A DNA stretch of 64,000 nt from JAGOBP01 sp046328575 (GCA_046328575.1 JAXLWI010000013.1:11602-75601); one strand, 5' to 3'. Positions 8,395-17,697 are shown, counted from the stretch's first letter. Notes: generated by a model not told the origin, from the sequence alone. Numbers and translations: made by a program.

Positions 8395-8468
8395 TGCGCC
8401 TACCCCGCAGTCTGCGAGGCCCCGGTTATACACCTTTTTGCGCAGCTAACGATTCCAAGGAGAACCGT

Positions 8469-11081
8469 ATGGCGCTAGTGCAATTTTTTCGCGGCTTTTT
8501 TGCGCCGCCCAGTTTTGACGGCGATGAAGTGAAGACGCGCCGAGCCCGATTGCTCACCCTCACACTCAATATCGTCATTTTGGGCATGCCCGTTGTCATT
8601 GTCGGTAATCTACTGGGGGGACGCACCCCGGCGCTGGTGCAAGGCTTGAATGTGGTGATTGCCGTCAGCTGTCTGGCACTGCGGCACTGGCTGCATCGCG
8701 GCGAAGTCCAACGCGTCGCCACACTGTACGTCGTCAGCCTGTCCGTGTTCATTACGATCAGCGTGGCAGCGCTGGGCACCATTCGCACGCCGACTTCGGC
8801 GTCTTACATCCTGTTGGTGGTGGTGGCCGGACTGTTGTTCGATTGGCGCGGCTTGATGCAGACCGTGGTCTTGAATTCGATCGCCGTCGCGATGTTGATC
8901 GTCGCCGAAAACGCGGGTTGGCTGCCCCCGCCCGACCTGACAGTGACGATCACGCAGTGGGTGACGTATACAGCCATGCTGGCGTTGGCTGGCGGCCTGA
9001 CATACTTTGCCTTGCTGGAGATTCGCCAGGCGTTGCACCGGGCCGATCAAGCCCTGGCCGAACGCGTTCGGGCCGAGACGACCCTGCGCGCCATCACCGA
9101 CAACTTATACGACATGGTGGCGCTGTTAGACCTGCAGGCTGGTATCCGGTTTGCCAGTCCGTCATTCGAGCGCCGGCTGGGCTACCAACCGGCGGGGCTG
9201 ATCGGCCGATCGGGTTTTGAGTTCATCCACCCCGACGATCGGCCCGCTGTGCAAGCCACGTTGCAGTCGGCGCTGCAGGATCCCACTTACTATCGAGTCA
9301 TCGAGTTTCGCGGCTGCCACATCGACGGTCAGTATCGACTGCTGGAGGCCACCGGCCAGTTCCTGCGCTCTGCTGATCAGATCACGGGGCTCGTCATCAC
9401 CTTGCGCGACATCACCGAACGGCGGCAGACCGAGATGCAGCTGCGTCAACTATCACGCGCGGTGGACGCCGCACCGGTGTCGATCATCATCACGGACGTG
9501 GACGGCGACATCGAGTACGTCAACCCTAAGTTCACCGATCTGACCGGCTACACCTTTGCCGAGGTGTGCGGTCACAACCCGCGCATCTTGCAGTCGGGCG
9601 AGACGCCGCGAGCGACGTATGAGGACCTGTGGACGCTGATCATGAACGGCGGCACGTGGCGCGGCGAGTTCCGCAACAAAAAGAAACACGGCGAGTTGTA
9701 CTGGGGCTCGGCCATCATCTCGCCGATCAGCGATCCAGCCTCTGGCCGCATTACGCACTTCGTCGGCGTTGAAGAAAACATCACCGATCGCAAGCAGCTG
9801 GAAGCGCTGTTGCAGCGCCGGAATGCGGCGCTGGAAGGTCTCTATCAGATTACGCTGGACATCTTGAAGCACCGCTCCGTCGACGAAGTGTTCCACACGC
9901 TAGCTCAGCGGGCCGCCAGTCTGTTGGACGCGCCCTTCTGCGAGATCATGGTGCTGGAAGGCGACGAATTGGTCGTGCGCGCCTGTACGCCCAATCAAGA
10001 TTTCACGTTGGGCGATCGGACGCGGCAGGATCAGGCCCGCTTGTCGTGGCAGGCCGTCATCACCCGCGAGCCGACCGGCATGGACGACTATTCCAGCTGG
10101 GAGCATCATCGCGCCGTGTACGATCGGTTGGAGCTGCGCGCCGTCGCCAGCATCCCCATCATCAGCGGCGATCGCTGCCTAGGCGTGCTGGACTTGAGTC
10201 GCACTCAGCCCGGCTATGTCTTCGACGCTGAGCAGCTGCAAACAGGTAAACTACTGGCGCAGTTGGCGGCGCTGGTGTTGGACAACGCCCAACTCTATGC
10301 CGCGGCGCAATCGGAATTGGCCGAGCGGACACAGGCCGAGGTCTTGCTGCGTCAATCCAATGCCGAGCTGCACACCCGCAACGAAGAACTGGATGCCTTT
10401 GCGCACACTGTGGCGCACGATCTGAAGAGCCCACTGGGCACGGTGGTCGGTTTTGCCGAGTTGATCTCGGAAGATTCCGGCAACTACACCCCTGAAGCGC
10501 TGCGGCAAGCTTTATCGGGCTTGATGCGTAGCGCGCGCAAAGCGGGCAACATCGTCGAAGCGCTGCTGGTGCTGGCCAGTGTTCGCCAGCAAGACATCAT
10601 CGCTGCGCCGCTGGAGATGGGCTACATTCTCGACGAAGTGATGGCGCGCCTGGAAGAATCGATTCAGGATACGGGCGCGATTATTCAGCGGCCCGATCGT
10701 ACCAGCTGGCCCCGCGCGCTGGGCCACGCCCCGTGGATCGAAGAAGTGTGGTTCAACTACCTCAGCAACGCGATCAAGTATGGCGGGCGGCCACCCCGCA
10801 TTGAGTTGAGCGCGCAGCCGCAGGCCGATGGGTTTATCCGCTTTGAAGTGCGCGATCACGGCGCAGGTCTCACCCCCGAGCAGTTAGCGCGGCTGTTCGC
10901 GCCATTCGAGCGACTGGGCCAATCGCGGGTGCGCGGCCACGGGCTGGGACTGTCCATCGTGCGCCGTATCATCGAAAAACTCGGCGGTCAAGTCGGCGTG
11001 GAGAGCGAACCCGGCCAGGGCAGCACCTTCTACTTCACCCTGCCGGCCGCCACCAAAGGCGCGCTGCGCTATATCGTCTAA
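8469..11081 (+). CDS. Membrane PAS-PAS-GAF sensor histidine kinase
   Basis: An 870-residue hybrid of membrane and soluble sensing modules. The order is: about five to six N-terminal helices (residues 30-185), PAS (about 205-330), PAS with PAC (about 335-450), GAF (about 465-615), HisKA with phosphoacceptor His650 in AHDLKSPLG, then an HATPase domain with the N box NAIKYGG, DHGAGL, the F box LFAPFERL and GHGLGLSIVRRI. All catalytic boxes are intact. AAGGAG precedes ATG 8469. No response regulator lies beside it, so its partner must be encoded elsewhere. Confidence 0.88.
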   Translation: MALVQFFRGFFAPPSFDGDEVKTRRARLLTLTLNIVILGMPVVIVGNLLGGRTPALVQGLNVVIAVSCLALRHWLHRGEVQRVATLYVVSLSVFITISVAALGTIRTPTSASYILLVVVAGLLFDWRGLMQTVVLNSIAVAMLIVAENAGWLPPPDLTVTITQWVTYTAMLALAGGLTYFALLEIRQALHRADQALAERVRAETTLRAITDNLYDMVALLDLQAGIRFASPSFERRLGYQPAGLIGRSGFEFIHPDDRPAVQATLQSALQDPTYYRVIEFRGCHIDGQYRLLEATGQFLRSADQITGLVITLRDITERRQTEMQLRQLSRAVDAAPVSIIITDVDGDIEYVNPKFTDLTGYTFAEVCGHNPRILQSGETPRATYEDLWTLIMNGGTWRGEFRNKKKHGELYWGSAIISPISDPASGRITHFVGVEENITDRKQLEALLQRRNAALEGLYQITLDILKHRSVDEVFHTLAQRAASLLDAPFCEIMVLEGDELVVRACTPNQDFTLGDRTRQDQARLSWQAVITREPTGMDDYSSWEHHRAVYDRLELRAVASIPIISGDRCLGVLDLSRTQPGYVFDAEQLQTGKLLAQLAALVLDNAQLYAAAQSELAERTQAEVLLRQSNAELHTRNEELDAFAHTVAHDLKSPLGTVVGFAELISEDSGNYTPEALRQALSGLMRSARKAGNIVEALLVLASVRQQDIIAAPLEMGYILDEVMARLEESIQDTGAIIQRPDRTSWPRALGHAPWIEEVWFNYLSNAIKYGGRPPRIELSAQPQADGFIRFEVRDHGAGLTPEQLARLFAPFERLGQSRVRGHGLGLSIVRRIIEKLGGQVGVESEPGQGSTFYFTLPAATKGALRYIV

Positions 11082-11115
11082 GGGTAAACTCCTATTGCGC
11101 CGACTGCTCGCCAAT

Positions 11116-11132
11116 CGCGTCCCCGCGGTCGG
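11116..11132. repeat. Copy 1 of a GC-rich dispersed repeat
   Basis: CGCGTCCCCGCGGTCGG recurs with one mismatch, in the opposite orientation, at 15831-15847. The flanks are also similar (TGCTC before it, C-rich after it). Confidence 0.5.
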
Positions 11133-11154
11133 CGGGCGTGACTCAAGTAAACCC

Positions 11155-11188
11155 AAACCCGTCAGGTCGTGACCGGCCTGACGGGTTT
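11155..11188. terminator. Bidirectional hairpin between convergent genes
   Basis: AAACCCGTCAGG (11155-11166) and CCTGACGGGTTT (11177-11188) form a perfect 12-bp stem with a 10-base loop between the kinase (+) and the secreted protein gene (-). Confidence 0.65.
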
Positions 11189-11211
11189 GAGATCAAACGT
11201 CGAGACTACGC

Positions 11212-11235
11212 GCCCGAAATTTCGGGCTTGTTTTT
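11212..11235 (+). terminator. Intrinsic terminator, plus strand
   Basis: The palindrome GCCCGAAATTTCGGGC (11212-11227) is followed by TTGTTTTT (11228-11235). It faces the kinase transcript. Confidence 0.75.
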
Positions 11236-11255
11236 AGCGCTGAACGAACCGCCGC

Positions 11256-14200
11256 TTACCTTCGCACGATCGGCAGGTACGCGCGATAGATCGTCATGAC
11301 TCCGTAACCTATGGCCGACGTACTGAGTTGCGGGCTATCCGCCTGAGCGGTATTCGTGATGACGCTCGGCGGCAGCATACCCACCCGCGCCGGGAACGTG
11401 ATCGTGAGCTGCTCGCCACCGGGGATCGCCAGATTGCTAATGACCAAGTCTGATAACGAGGTATGCATGACCTCAGCCCGTCGCGCCGACAGGGCGATCG
11501 GCCCCGCAAATTCCACGCCCGGCGATAAACTATCGCGCAGCGTGATACCCGTAATCTGCGGCCCGACATTGTCCAGCAGCAGAGTATAAGTGACGATTTG
11601 ACCGGGCAACGGCGTGGGATCGCTCACCGCAACGTGCAAGTCCAGGTGCGACGGCACGGTTGCCACGCCGAGCGGAATGGAATCTTCCCACAAAAGATCC
11701 ATTGTGGTCGTGAGGGTGTAATCGGTGAGATCCACCACGGCCAACGACGTTCGCTTTGTTACTGGATCAGGAGCCCCACTTACCGTCGGATAACCTACGA
11801 AGGCCTTGTTCCCGGCAATGGCGATCACATCCACGCCGAACAACTGGCTGCTGCCATGATGCGGCAAGGTCACCACTCCGCCAGCCTCCAGGCTGACCTG
11901 TCCGGGGCCGGTGATGTTCAAGACGCCGATTTTTTGCACATCGACGATGGGGTTGGTGATCGTGGTGCCCGGCGTAAACAGTCCATTCAGCACCGCATAG
12001 GCTTTGTCCCCGGCGGCATTGAAGGCCACCGACTGCACCGCCCCATGCGCTACATCACCGGGGGCAATGTAATAATCAAAGGCTCCTTCCAGCCCCGTGA
12101 TCACGCCCGTAAACGACAAAACACCTGGCGCGACTACCTGGTAGATGCCCACCGTAGTAGTCGTGGTACTACAGACGATAAGGGTTTGGCCGTCGGGAGA
12201 TAGGCCCAGATTCACGGGGCGTAATTGATAATCGGTATTCGTGATGGGAACTCCGGGATACGTGTAAGTATAGGTGTTCCCGGTGGTTATCACCTCCCCC
12301 GCTTCACCTAAAATCATCGTATGGATACTCTGTCCAAAATAATTGGGCACGACAATGGTGCCATCGGGTCCAATGACCACGCCCTGAGCGCTGGCGTCGC
12401 CCAGATAGGTATCCGCCACCAGAGTGCCCGCGGCGATGTCAATCGTCGCCAGACGCGGAGAAAAACCGCCATCTGCCACTAACGCATAGCGGCCATCCGG
12501 CGAGATAGCGATATCTTCTGCGAAGAACGGAATGGTCACCGAAGTAATCAAAGTCGGCCGGATGGGATCGCTCAGATCGACCAGGAAGACCGCCGAGTCA
12601 CCGAAATTGGAGATGAGCGCCGTGCGGCCATCGGGCGTGACCGCCGCATCGAACCGCCCGCCACCCTCAGAACCCAGTTGCCCTTCCAGGAATGGCCCGT
12701 AGACCTGGTTGTTGGTAGTATCCACAACGCTAAAGTTGGACTTGTAGTTGTTCGCCACCACCACCCAGTGCTCAGCCAAGCCGGGCCTATCCAGCGTGAC
12801 GGTGATACTGAACGTCTCCGTGTCCGTGACCGTGCCATCGGTCACGCGCACCGTAGCGGCATACACGCCCGGTGTGGCACCCGGCGTCCAAGTAAATAGG
12901 CCTGTCCGCACGCCGATGCTGCCCACCGAGCCAGGGGCCAGCGTGTAAGTCAGCGGCGTCAGATCGGGATCACTGGCGCGCGCGTTGAAGTGGAACGGCA
13001 TCGACGCGATCGCGGTCTGAGCGCCGATCGGCCACAGCACGGGCGGTTGGTTGATTTCATTGACCGTGATGCTGATGGTTTCGGCATCGTCGAGTTGTCC
13101 ATCGCTCACTCGGATGGTCGCGGTGTAGATACCGGGGCCGTCGATTTCAGTGGGTGTCCACGTAAAGCGGCCCGTCGCCAACTCGATAGTTCCCATCGAC
13201 CCATCGTCCAGCATGTAGCTGAGCGGTTGGACGGGCAGATCGCTGTCCGTGGCGGTCGCGGTGAAAACGAGCGTCGCCAATTCGTCCACCACCCGATCGC
13301 CGATCGACGCCAACACCGGCGCGGTGTTCACTTCATTCACGGTAATGTGAATAGTTTCATGGTCAGCCCACGTGCCATTAGTGACACGTACCGTAGCGGT
13401 GTAGAGGCCGGGACCTTGCGCTTCAGTCGGCGTCCAGGTGTAGACGCCACTCGACGTGATGCTCCCCACGGAACCCGCATCGAGCGTGAACGTTAAGACC
13501 GTTGCCGTGGTATCCGTGGCAGTGGCAGTGAAGGTCAATGGCGTTAGCTCGTCGAGCGTCTGATCGCCGATCGGCGACAGCACGGGTGCAGCCGAGTTTG
13601 ATTCCACTGTGAAGATCGCCGTCGCGTTGCCCGCCTCCATGGTACCGCTGAACGCCGCGGTATTGGCCACGACATCCTCAAAATCCCCGGTATGCGTGAC
13701 GGCAAACGTAAACGTGAGGATACCACTGTCGGTGAGCGTACCGTTCCAGGTAATTTCATCATTGTTCACGCTGGCGCCGGGATTATCAATCCAGCGTCCA
13801 AAATCCACCTCGGCGGGCAGCGTGTCGGTGAAGAACACGGCCGTTTCACTTAACATACCGCGGTTGTTTAGGACCAGTGTGTAAGTGGCCACGCCGTGAT
13901 ACGACACATTCGCCGTGGGTGTCACCGCTTTGGTCAAACTCAGGTGAACGACCTCTTCCACAGCTAGATTGATCGCCCCGCTGACCACATGCGGATCACC
14001 ACCATAGTTCTCGCCGATGATGTTCCAGGGCAAGCTCCACGGCGCGCCCATACCATTGGGGACAGTGACATTGGCGCAAAAATTGAGGGTAAGGTTGTAC
14101 CACGCCCCATAGCCCTCTGTGGTCTGCCAGTATACGACGTTGCCGATCTCGACGCCCTGCGTGGTGTTTACCCCCAGGTTCCCCGGCGTATTCGCCACCG

Positions 14201-14456
14201 AGTTGACGGTCCAGCCATCCGGCAAATTCACCTCAAAACGGGCCAGATACTCATCATCGGGGGAGTAAATGCCTACGTTGAAGCACAGATCGACCGGGGT
14301 ATTAGGGGATACGAGATTAGGGGTTACCGAATTGACGGTGGAGCCGCTCATACTTGCTCGAGCGGGCGCAGGGACCAACACGAACAACAATGATAAGACC
14401 AGCGCTAGCGGCAATGCCAGAGCTACAACCAAACTACTCACTCGTTTCGCAAACAC
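11256..14456 (-). CDS. Large secreted surface protein: DUF11, cadherin-like repeats, beta-propeller
   Basis: A 1066-residue exported protein. It starts at GTG 14456 after GAGGAG, with a signal peptide ending PARA. Domain order: a DUF11-like adhesion module (about 170-275), three He_PIG/cadherin-like repeats of about 90 residues (290-560), each beginning PVL-x-x-IG and containing WTP, a YVTN-type beta-propeller (about 565-905), a second DUF11 module (about 945-1050), and the tail AYLPIVRR. No enzyme motif is visible, so a structural or adhesive role outside the cell is likely. The C-terminal YLP-x-V-R-R tail may be a sorting signal. Confidence 0.75.
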   Translation of the reverse strand: MFAKRVSSLVVALALPLALVLSLLFVLVPAPARASMSGSTVNSVTPNLVSPNTPVDLCFNVGIYSPDDEYLARFEVNLPDGWTVNSVANTPGNLGVNTTQGVEIGNVVYWQTTEGYGAWYNLTLNFCANVTVPNGMGAPWSLPWNIIGENYGGDPHVVSGAINLAVEEVVHLSLTKAVTPTANVSYHGVATYTLVLNNRGMLSETAVFFTDTLPAEVDFGRWIDNPGASVNNDEITWNGTLTDSGILTFTFAVTHTGDFEDVVANTAAFSGTMEAGNATAIFTVESNSAAPVLSPIGDQTLDELTPLTFTATATDTTATVLTFTLDAGSVGSITSSGVYTWTPTEAQGPGLYTATVRVTNGTWADHETIHITVNEVNTAPVLASIGDRVVDELATLVFTATATDSDLPVQPLSYMLDDGSMGTIELATGRFTWTPTEIDGPGIYTATIRVSDGQLDDAETISITVNEINQPPVLWPIGAQTAIASMPFHFNARASDPDLTPLTYTLAPGSVGSIGVRTGLFTWTPGATPGVYAATVRVTDGTVTDTETFSITVTLDRPGLAEHWVVVANNYKSNFSVVDTTNNQVYGPFLEGQLGSEGGGRFDAAVTPDGRTALISNFGDSAVFLVDLSDPIRPTLITSVTIPFFAEDIAISPDGRYALVADGGFSPRLATIDIAAGTLVADTYLGDASAQGVVIGPDGTIVVPNYFGQSIHTMILGEAGEVITTGNTYTYTYPGVPITNTDYQLRPVNLGLSPDGQTLIVCSTTTTTVGIYQVVAPGVLSFTGVITGLEGAFDYYIAPGDVAHGAVQSVAFNAAGDKAYAVLNGLFTPGTTITNPIVDVQKIGVLNITGPGQVSLEAGGVVTLPHHGSSQLFGVDVIAIAGNKAFVGYPTVSGAPDPVTKRTSLAVVDLTDYTLTTTMDLLWEDSIPLGVATVPSHLDLHVAVSDPTPLPGQIVTYTLLLDNVGPQITGITLRDSLSPGVEFAGPIALSARRAEVMHTSLSDLVISNLAIPGGEQLTITFPARVGMLPPSVITNTAQADSPQLSTSAIGYGVMTIYRAYLPIVRR

Positions 14457-14548
14457 GTCATGCTCTCCTCAAATAGATTGACTCCTCCCTTGTGACTTGA
14501 TGATGAAGTGAAACCCGGCTTGAAGATAGCCCCGCTAAATCTGAAACC

Positions 14549-14578
14549 ATTATAGTGTGATTGAGACCCAATAAGCAA
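14549..14578 (-). promoter_or_regulatory. Promoter of the secreted protein gene
   Basis: On the minus strand TTGCTT (14578-14573), an 18-base spacer and TATAAT (14554-14549). The start of transcription would be near 14542, about 86 bases before GTG 14456. The rest of 14457-14751 shows only this promoter and the hairpin at 14695-14722. Confidence 0.6.
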
Positions 14579-14694
14579 TTCTCACGTCTCCGTGCGCGCA
14601 GCCACCGTGCTGGAGTGTAAGGGCGATGCCTGAGAATCGAGCGCGCACCCTGCTTCCCCACCAGTCCGCGCCGGGATGCAAGTAGAAACGAAGA

Positions 14695-14722
14695 CCCTTC
14701 GAGTCATCATCGACCCGAAGGG
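14695..14722 (-). terminator. Hairpin after the 106-residue protein gene
   Basis: CCCTTCG (14695-14701) pairs with CGAAGGG (14716-14722). On the minus strand it is followed by TCTTCGTTTC, a weak T-rich tail. Confidence 0.4.
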
Positions 14723-14751
14723 CTTGTCGAGATGCGGTTGGCACACCGCTG

Positions 14752-15072
14752 TTAAGCCGCTGGCTTCTTGGCCGCCTTGGGCGCAGACAGAATGTATTCT
14801 TTCACTTTGGGCGATTTGGGGCCGTAATGCGCCTTGACGGCCAATTCGGCCTTGAGCACTTCAGCCAGCACCACTTTCAGGCGATCATCGCGGACTTGCG
14901 TGGCCGCCTTCTGAGCCTGTTTGGCCTGATTTAGCGCCGCTTCAAGACCGTTGAGTTCCGTCACGTAGCCTTGCAGGGTTTGGACGTTTAAGCCGGGGCC
15001 GGTGGGATTAGCCGTAGCACCTGCGATCAACTGCTCTAAACGTTCCTGCGCGGTAACTGCCTTCTTCGCCAT
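14752..15072 (-). CDS. Small Ala/Lys-rich helical protein of unknown function
   Basis: A 106-residue soluble protein, strongly alpha-helical in appearance, with an Ala/Gln/Lys-rich middle (EAALNQAKQAQKAATQVRDD) that could form a coiled coil and a basic, Ala-rich C-terminus (KAAKKPAA). The start is well supported by AGGAGG before ATG 15072. I do not recognise a family. The basic tail resembles those of small nucleic-acid-binding proteins, but this is only a composition remark. Confidence 0.6.
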   Translation of the reverse strand: MAKKAVTAQERLEQLIAGATANPTGPGLNVQTLQGYVTELNGLEAALNQAKQAQKAATQVRDDRLKVVLAEVLKAELAVKAHYGPKSPKVKEYILSAPKAAKKPAA

Positions 15073-15175
15073 GATAATACCCTCCTAAAGAATTTGGACC
15101 ACGCCGGCGAAGCGCGGCTCTTAACCAGATAAATGAGCAACGGTCTGACGAGATAAACGCAGCGGCGGCATCCCT

Positions 15176-15709
15176 ATGCCGCCAAAAAAAGTCCTTCTCT
15201 GCTGCCCGGACTGGCATGGGGCGGCCAGTCCCATTTTGGATACCAAGGCTTACATCCGCTTAAATGGTCCTAAAATTGGCTTTAACCAGAGCACAAACTT
15301 GTGTATAGAGATTGCAAAGAAGTGGCGACCACTCACCACTTTATTAAAAGCGACAGCGAACTTTTGTATAGAGGTCGCAACTCAATTAAACGTGAGCGCG
15401 ATCATTTGTATAGAGGTTGCGAGATTCTTACGACATCTCGCAACTTTTTCGCCGCTGCTCGCCAAACTTCCGCGAGGGCGCGCAACTTTCTTAAACCAGA
15501 GCGCGATCTTGTGTTTGGCAGTCGCTAAAGCCTCGCAAGTACGCGCCAAAGAGTTGAGACTTCTCGCCACACAGTGTTACGCGAATGTCCAGAATTTACC
15601 GCAGGAGTCATACTTAGGTCAACGGGGATTTGGTACTAGCTTAGCGGTCAGTACTGCAACAGGTCACCGATTGCCTGCGAGGAAGAGGAGGGCAGCAGTT
15701 CCAGGATAG
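15176..15709 (+). CDS. Possible heptad-repeat protein encoded by a 21-bp tandem repeat
   Basis: A 177-codon open frame overlying the 21-bp repeat. Each unit encodes seven residues with the pattern x-x-A-x-x-(L/C)-x: for example EVATQLN, VSAIICI, EVARFLR, GRATFLN, QSAILCL. The alanine codon is GCA, GCC, GCG or GCT in different units (ACA or ACC in a few), so its first two bases are kept while the third varies. That fits selection on the protein. Against coding: no Shine-Dalgarno before ATG 15176, and two other frames in the repeat are also partly open. I recognise no domain. It could equally be a non-coding satellite. Confidence 0.35.
   Translation: MPPKKVLLCCPDWHGAASPILDTKAYIRLNGPKIGFNQSTNLCIEIAKKWRPLTTLLKATANFCIEVATQLNVSAIICIEVARFLRHLATFSPLLAKLPRGRATFLNQSAILCLAVAKASQVRAKELRLLATQCYANVQNLPQESYLGQRGFGTSLAVSTATGHRLPARKRRAAVPG
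15245..15601 (+). repeat. Degenerate 21-bp tandem repeat (about 17 units)
   Basis: Cutting the sequence every 21 bases from 15245 aligns CGC or a variant at positions 6-8 of most units and a T-rich block at positions 13-17. Units alternate between a TTAAAC-ending form (15266, 15371, 15476) and a TTTGTATA-type form (15287, 15350, 15392), giving a 42-bp higher-order period. The best-conserved units span about 15287-15559. Confidence 0.85.
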
Positions 15710-15830
15710 ATGAGAATCGTTCCTTTCGACGTCGGGAGTCGCTTGCATTCAATGGGAAATAATGCTGGGTATTGGGTATGTCGACTCATTGCTTCAGCCG
15801 CGTCCCCGCGAGCATTACCCAACTCAACAG

Positions 15831-15852
15831 CCGACCGCGAGGACGCGGTCGG
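15831..15852 (-). repeat. Copy 2 of the GC-rich dispersed repeat, forming a hairpin
   Basis: CCGACCGCG (15831-15839) pairs with CGCGGTCGG (15844-15852) around a 4-base loop. It lies 36 bases downstream of the minus-strand hydrolase gene and may stop its transcript, although there is no T tract. Positions 15831-15847 match 11116-11132 inverted, with one difference. Confidence 0.5.
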
Positions 15853-15888
15853 AGAGCAAGTGTTTTATTTGGCCTGAACCGGCGCAAG

Positions 15889-17451
15889 TCACTTCGCCAT
15901 CTCGCCTGACACGTGCAGCGTAAACGCATTCATGCTCGACGTGACTTCGATGCTGACGCGCTCGCCATCGAACGTGTAGCGCTGCGTGATGACGGCGATG
16001 TCGGCAGACAGGTCGCGCACGTACTGTTCGACAAAGGTGTGATCGTTCTGCCAGTAACTCTTAACCGCCACCGTCAATTTCTCCACGCCCAACGGCCCCA
16101 CGAATTCAACCGGGTTGAGCCGATAGACGTTATCGAGTCCGCCCGTCACCACCACGGTTTGATCGCCCGGCCACAGCGTCTCCGATCGGTAAGTATTGCC
16201 AGCCCCAAAGGTAAAGGTCACCGCCTGGAATAAATCGCTGCCGCCGCCGGTGATCGCGAACCTCCGCCCGGAGATTTGTCGCGCGACTTCTGGTAAGGGT
16301 GTCACCGGCCGTTCTGGATGCTCGATATCGTGAATCGCCGCTTGAAGATTCTGAAACGCCTCGGGCTTGGCGGGCAGCGCGCGCGTTGTTGATGCGGCGG
16401 GCAGCAGATAAGACTGCATCAACTGCTTGGGCGCGGGGAACTGCGCATCGGGCAACCCCGCGGTGAACACCACCACCATATCCAGTTTGGGCAGCACGAA
16501 GATATACTGTCCGCCGAAGCCGTGCGCGGAATAACCGCCAAACGCATCGATCCACCACCAGTAGCCGTAGCCGTCATCCTCGGCGGCATTCATCAAGCCT
16601 TTGGTCTCGATGTGCTTCGTGGTTGAGGTGGCGACCCACGGCGCGGGCACCACCTGCGCGCCATTCCAACGCCCGCGCTGCAAATACAGATAACCGATCT
16701 TCGCCATATCGAGCGGCTTCAGCCGCAGGCCGGAATTGCCGGTCGTATAGCCCTGCGGATCGGTGGACCAATCGACATCGGTAATGCCCAGCGGCTCGAA
16801 TAACTTCTGGCGCGCATATTCGCGCAGCGTCAGGCCGGTGGTCTTTTGAAGGATGATCGACATGAGGTAGGGCAAACCGTTGTCGTAGAAGAAGGTCGTG
16901 CCCGGTTTCCACAGAACGCTGTCGTAAGTGAGGATGAAATTGCCGGTGTTGAAGTCGGCGGGTTTGTTGGACAAATCGGGCAATGTGGTGGTGTTGTAGC
17001 CCGCCGACATGGTCAGCAGATGTTCAAGCGTAAGAGCCTTCAGATACCGATCGGCTTTGGCGCGATCGATCTCGGGGAAGAAATCCAGCGGCGATTGTCC
17101 CACGCCCGATAGGTAACCATCCTCCATGGCTTTGCCTGCCATCATCGACGTGACACTTTTCGTCATAGAGAACGCGGGCTGTTTCATCTCGCGTTGATAG
17201 GGCGGAAAATAAACCTCGCTGACCAGATAGCCATGCCGGATGATCAGCAAACTATGGATGTTCAAGTCACGGGCTTGAATTGCCTGGAGCAGCTTGAGGA
17301 TTTGAGCCGAATCCAGTCCCTGTTCTTCGGGTGTGGATGTGCGCCAAGTGTCACCCGGCCAATACTCGGGCGGCGTCAACACCGCGCAGGCTCCGCACAG
17401 ACTGGCGACCGCGACGAGCATGAGATAACGGACGATCAGTTTAAGGCGCAT
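15889..17451 (-). CDS. Exported serine hydrolase, class C beta-lactamase fold
   Basis: A 520-residue member of the beta-lactamase/penicillin-binding-protein-like esterase family. The nucleophile motif is S95-M-T-K98, the second motif Y-D-N in FFYDNGLPYLM, and HGFGGQ takes the place of KTG. An N-terminal hydrophobic segment with SLCGAC indicates export, perhaps as a lipoprotein, though the lipobox is imperfect. The last 130 residues form an extra beta-rich domain. ATG 17451 is preferred over 17463 because GGAGGAG lies just upstream of it. The role is probably cleavage of an ester or peptide outside the cytoplasm; beta-lactam resistance cannot be assumed. Confidence 0.75.
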   Translation of the reverse strand: MRLKLIVRYLMLVAVASLCGACAVLTPPEYWPGDTWRTSTPEEQGLDSAQILKLLQAIQARDLNIHSLLIIRHGYLVSEVYFPPYQREMKQPAFSMTKSVTSMMAGKAMEDGYLSGVGQSPLDFFPEIDRAKADRYLKALTLEHLLTMSAGYNTTTLPDLSNKPADFNTGNFILTYDSVLWKPGTTFFYDNGLPYLMSIILQKTTGLTLREYARQKLFEPLGITDVDWSTDPQGYTTGNSGLRLKPLDMAKIGYLYLQRGRWNGAQVVPAPWVATSTTKHIETKGLMNAAEDDGYGYWWWIDAFGGYSAHGFGGQYIFVLPKLDMVVVFTAGLPDAQFPAPKQLMQSYLLPAASTTRALPAKPEAFQNLQAAIHDIEHPERPVTPLPEVARQISGRRFAITGGGSDLFQAVTFTFGAGNTYRSETLWPGDQTVVVTGGLDNVYRLNPVEFVGPLGVEKLTVAVKSYWQNDHTFVEQYVRDLSADIAVITQRYTFDGERVSIEVTSSMNAFTLHVSGEMAK

Positions 17452-17463
17452 GGCCTCCTCCAT

Positions 17464-17556
17464 CAGACGCCCCCGCCGCGTGGACTCATTAAATCAACTT
17501 CAGGTGGAAATGACAAGGCATATTCAGCGGGAAATAGTTGATTCTTTTTGCGTCTG
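17464..17556. repeat. Nested inverted repeats between divergent genes
   Basis: The outer arms CAGACGC (17464-17470) and GCGTCTG (17550-17556) enclose the inner arms AATCAACT (17492-17499) and AGTTGATT (17535-17542), with CTTTTT between the right arms. This could be a folded leader or a small relic element. Nothing else is recognised in 17464-17697. Confidence 0.4.
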
Positions 17557-17697
17557 ACAGAGTTGACGTTCGTCATCCGGGGCAATCGAATTCTGTCGGT
17601 TGAATTACTTTCGCCACGTCATGAGACTGGGCAAACGCGCCACGGCTGTCAGATCAAGCCCATCGCCAATCTTCGCAAGGCGCGGTATACTTTTCGA

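Noticed and set aside
15245..15601. CRISPR-like array
   Set aside because: The units are 21 bases, contiguous and degenerate; there are no identical repeats separated by unique spacers and no cas genes.
15889..17451. Beta-lactamase resistance gene
   Set aside because: It has the fold and SxxK/YxN motifs, but HGFGG replaces KTG and the protein has a long extra C-terminal domain; an esterase or peptidase-like role is likelier.
17464..17556. Small transposon (MITE)
   Set aside because: There are inverted arms, but no target-site duplication and no second copy in the window.
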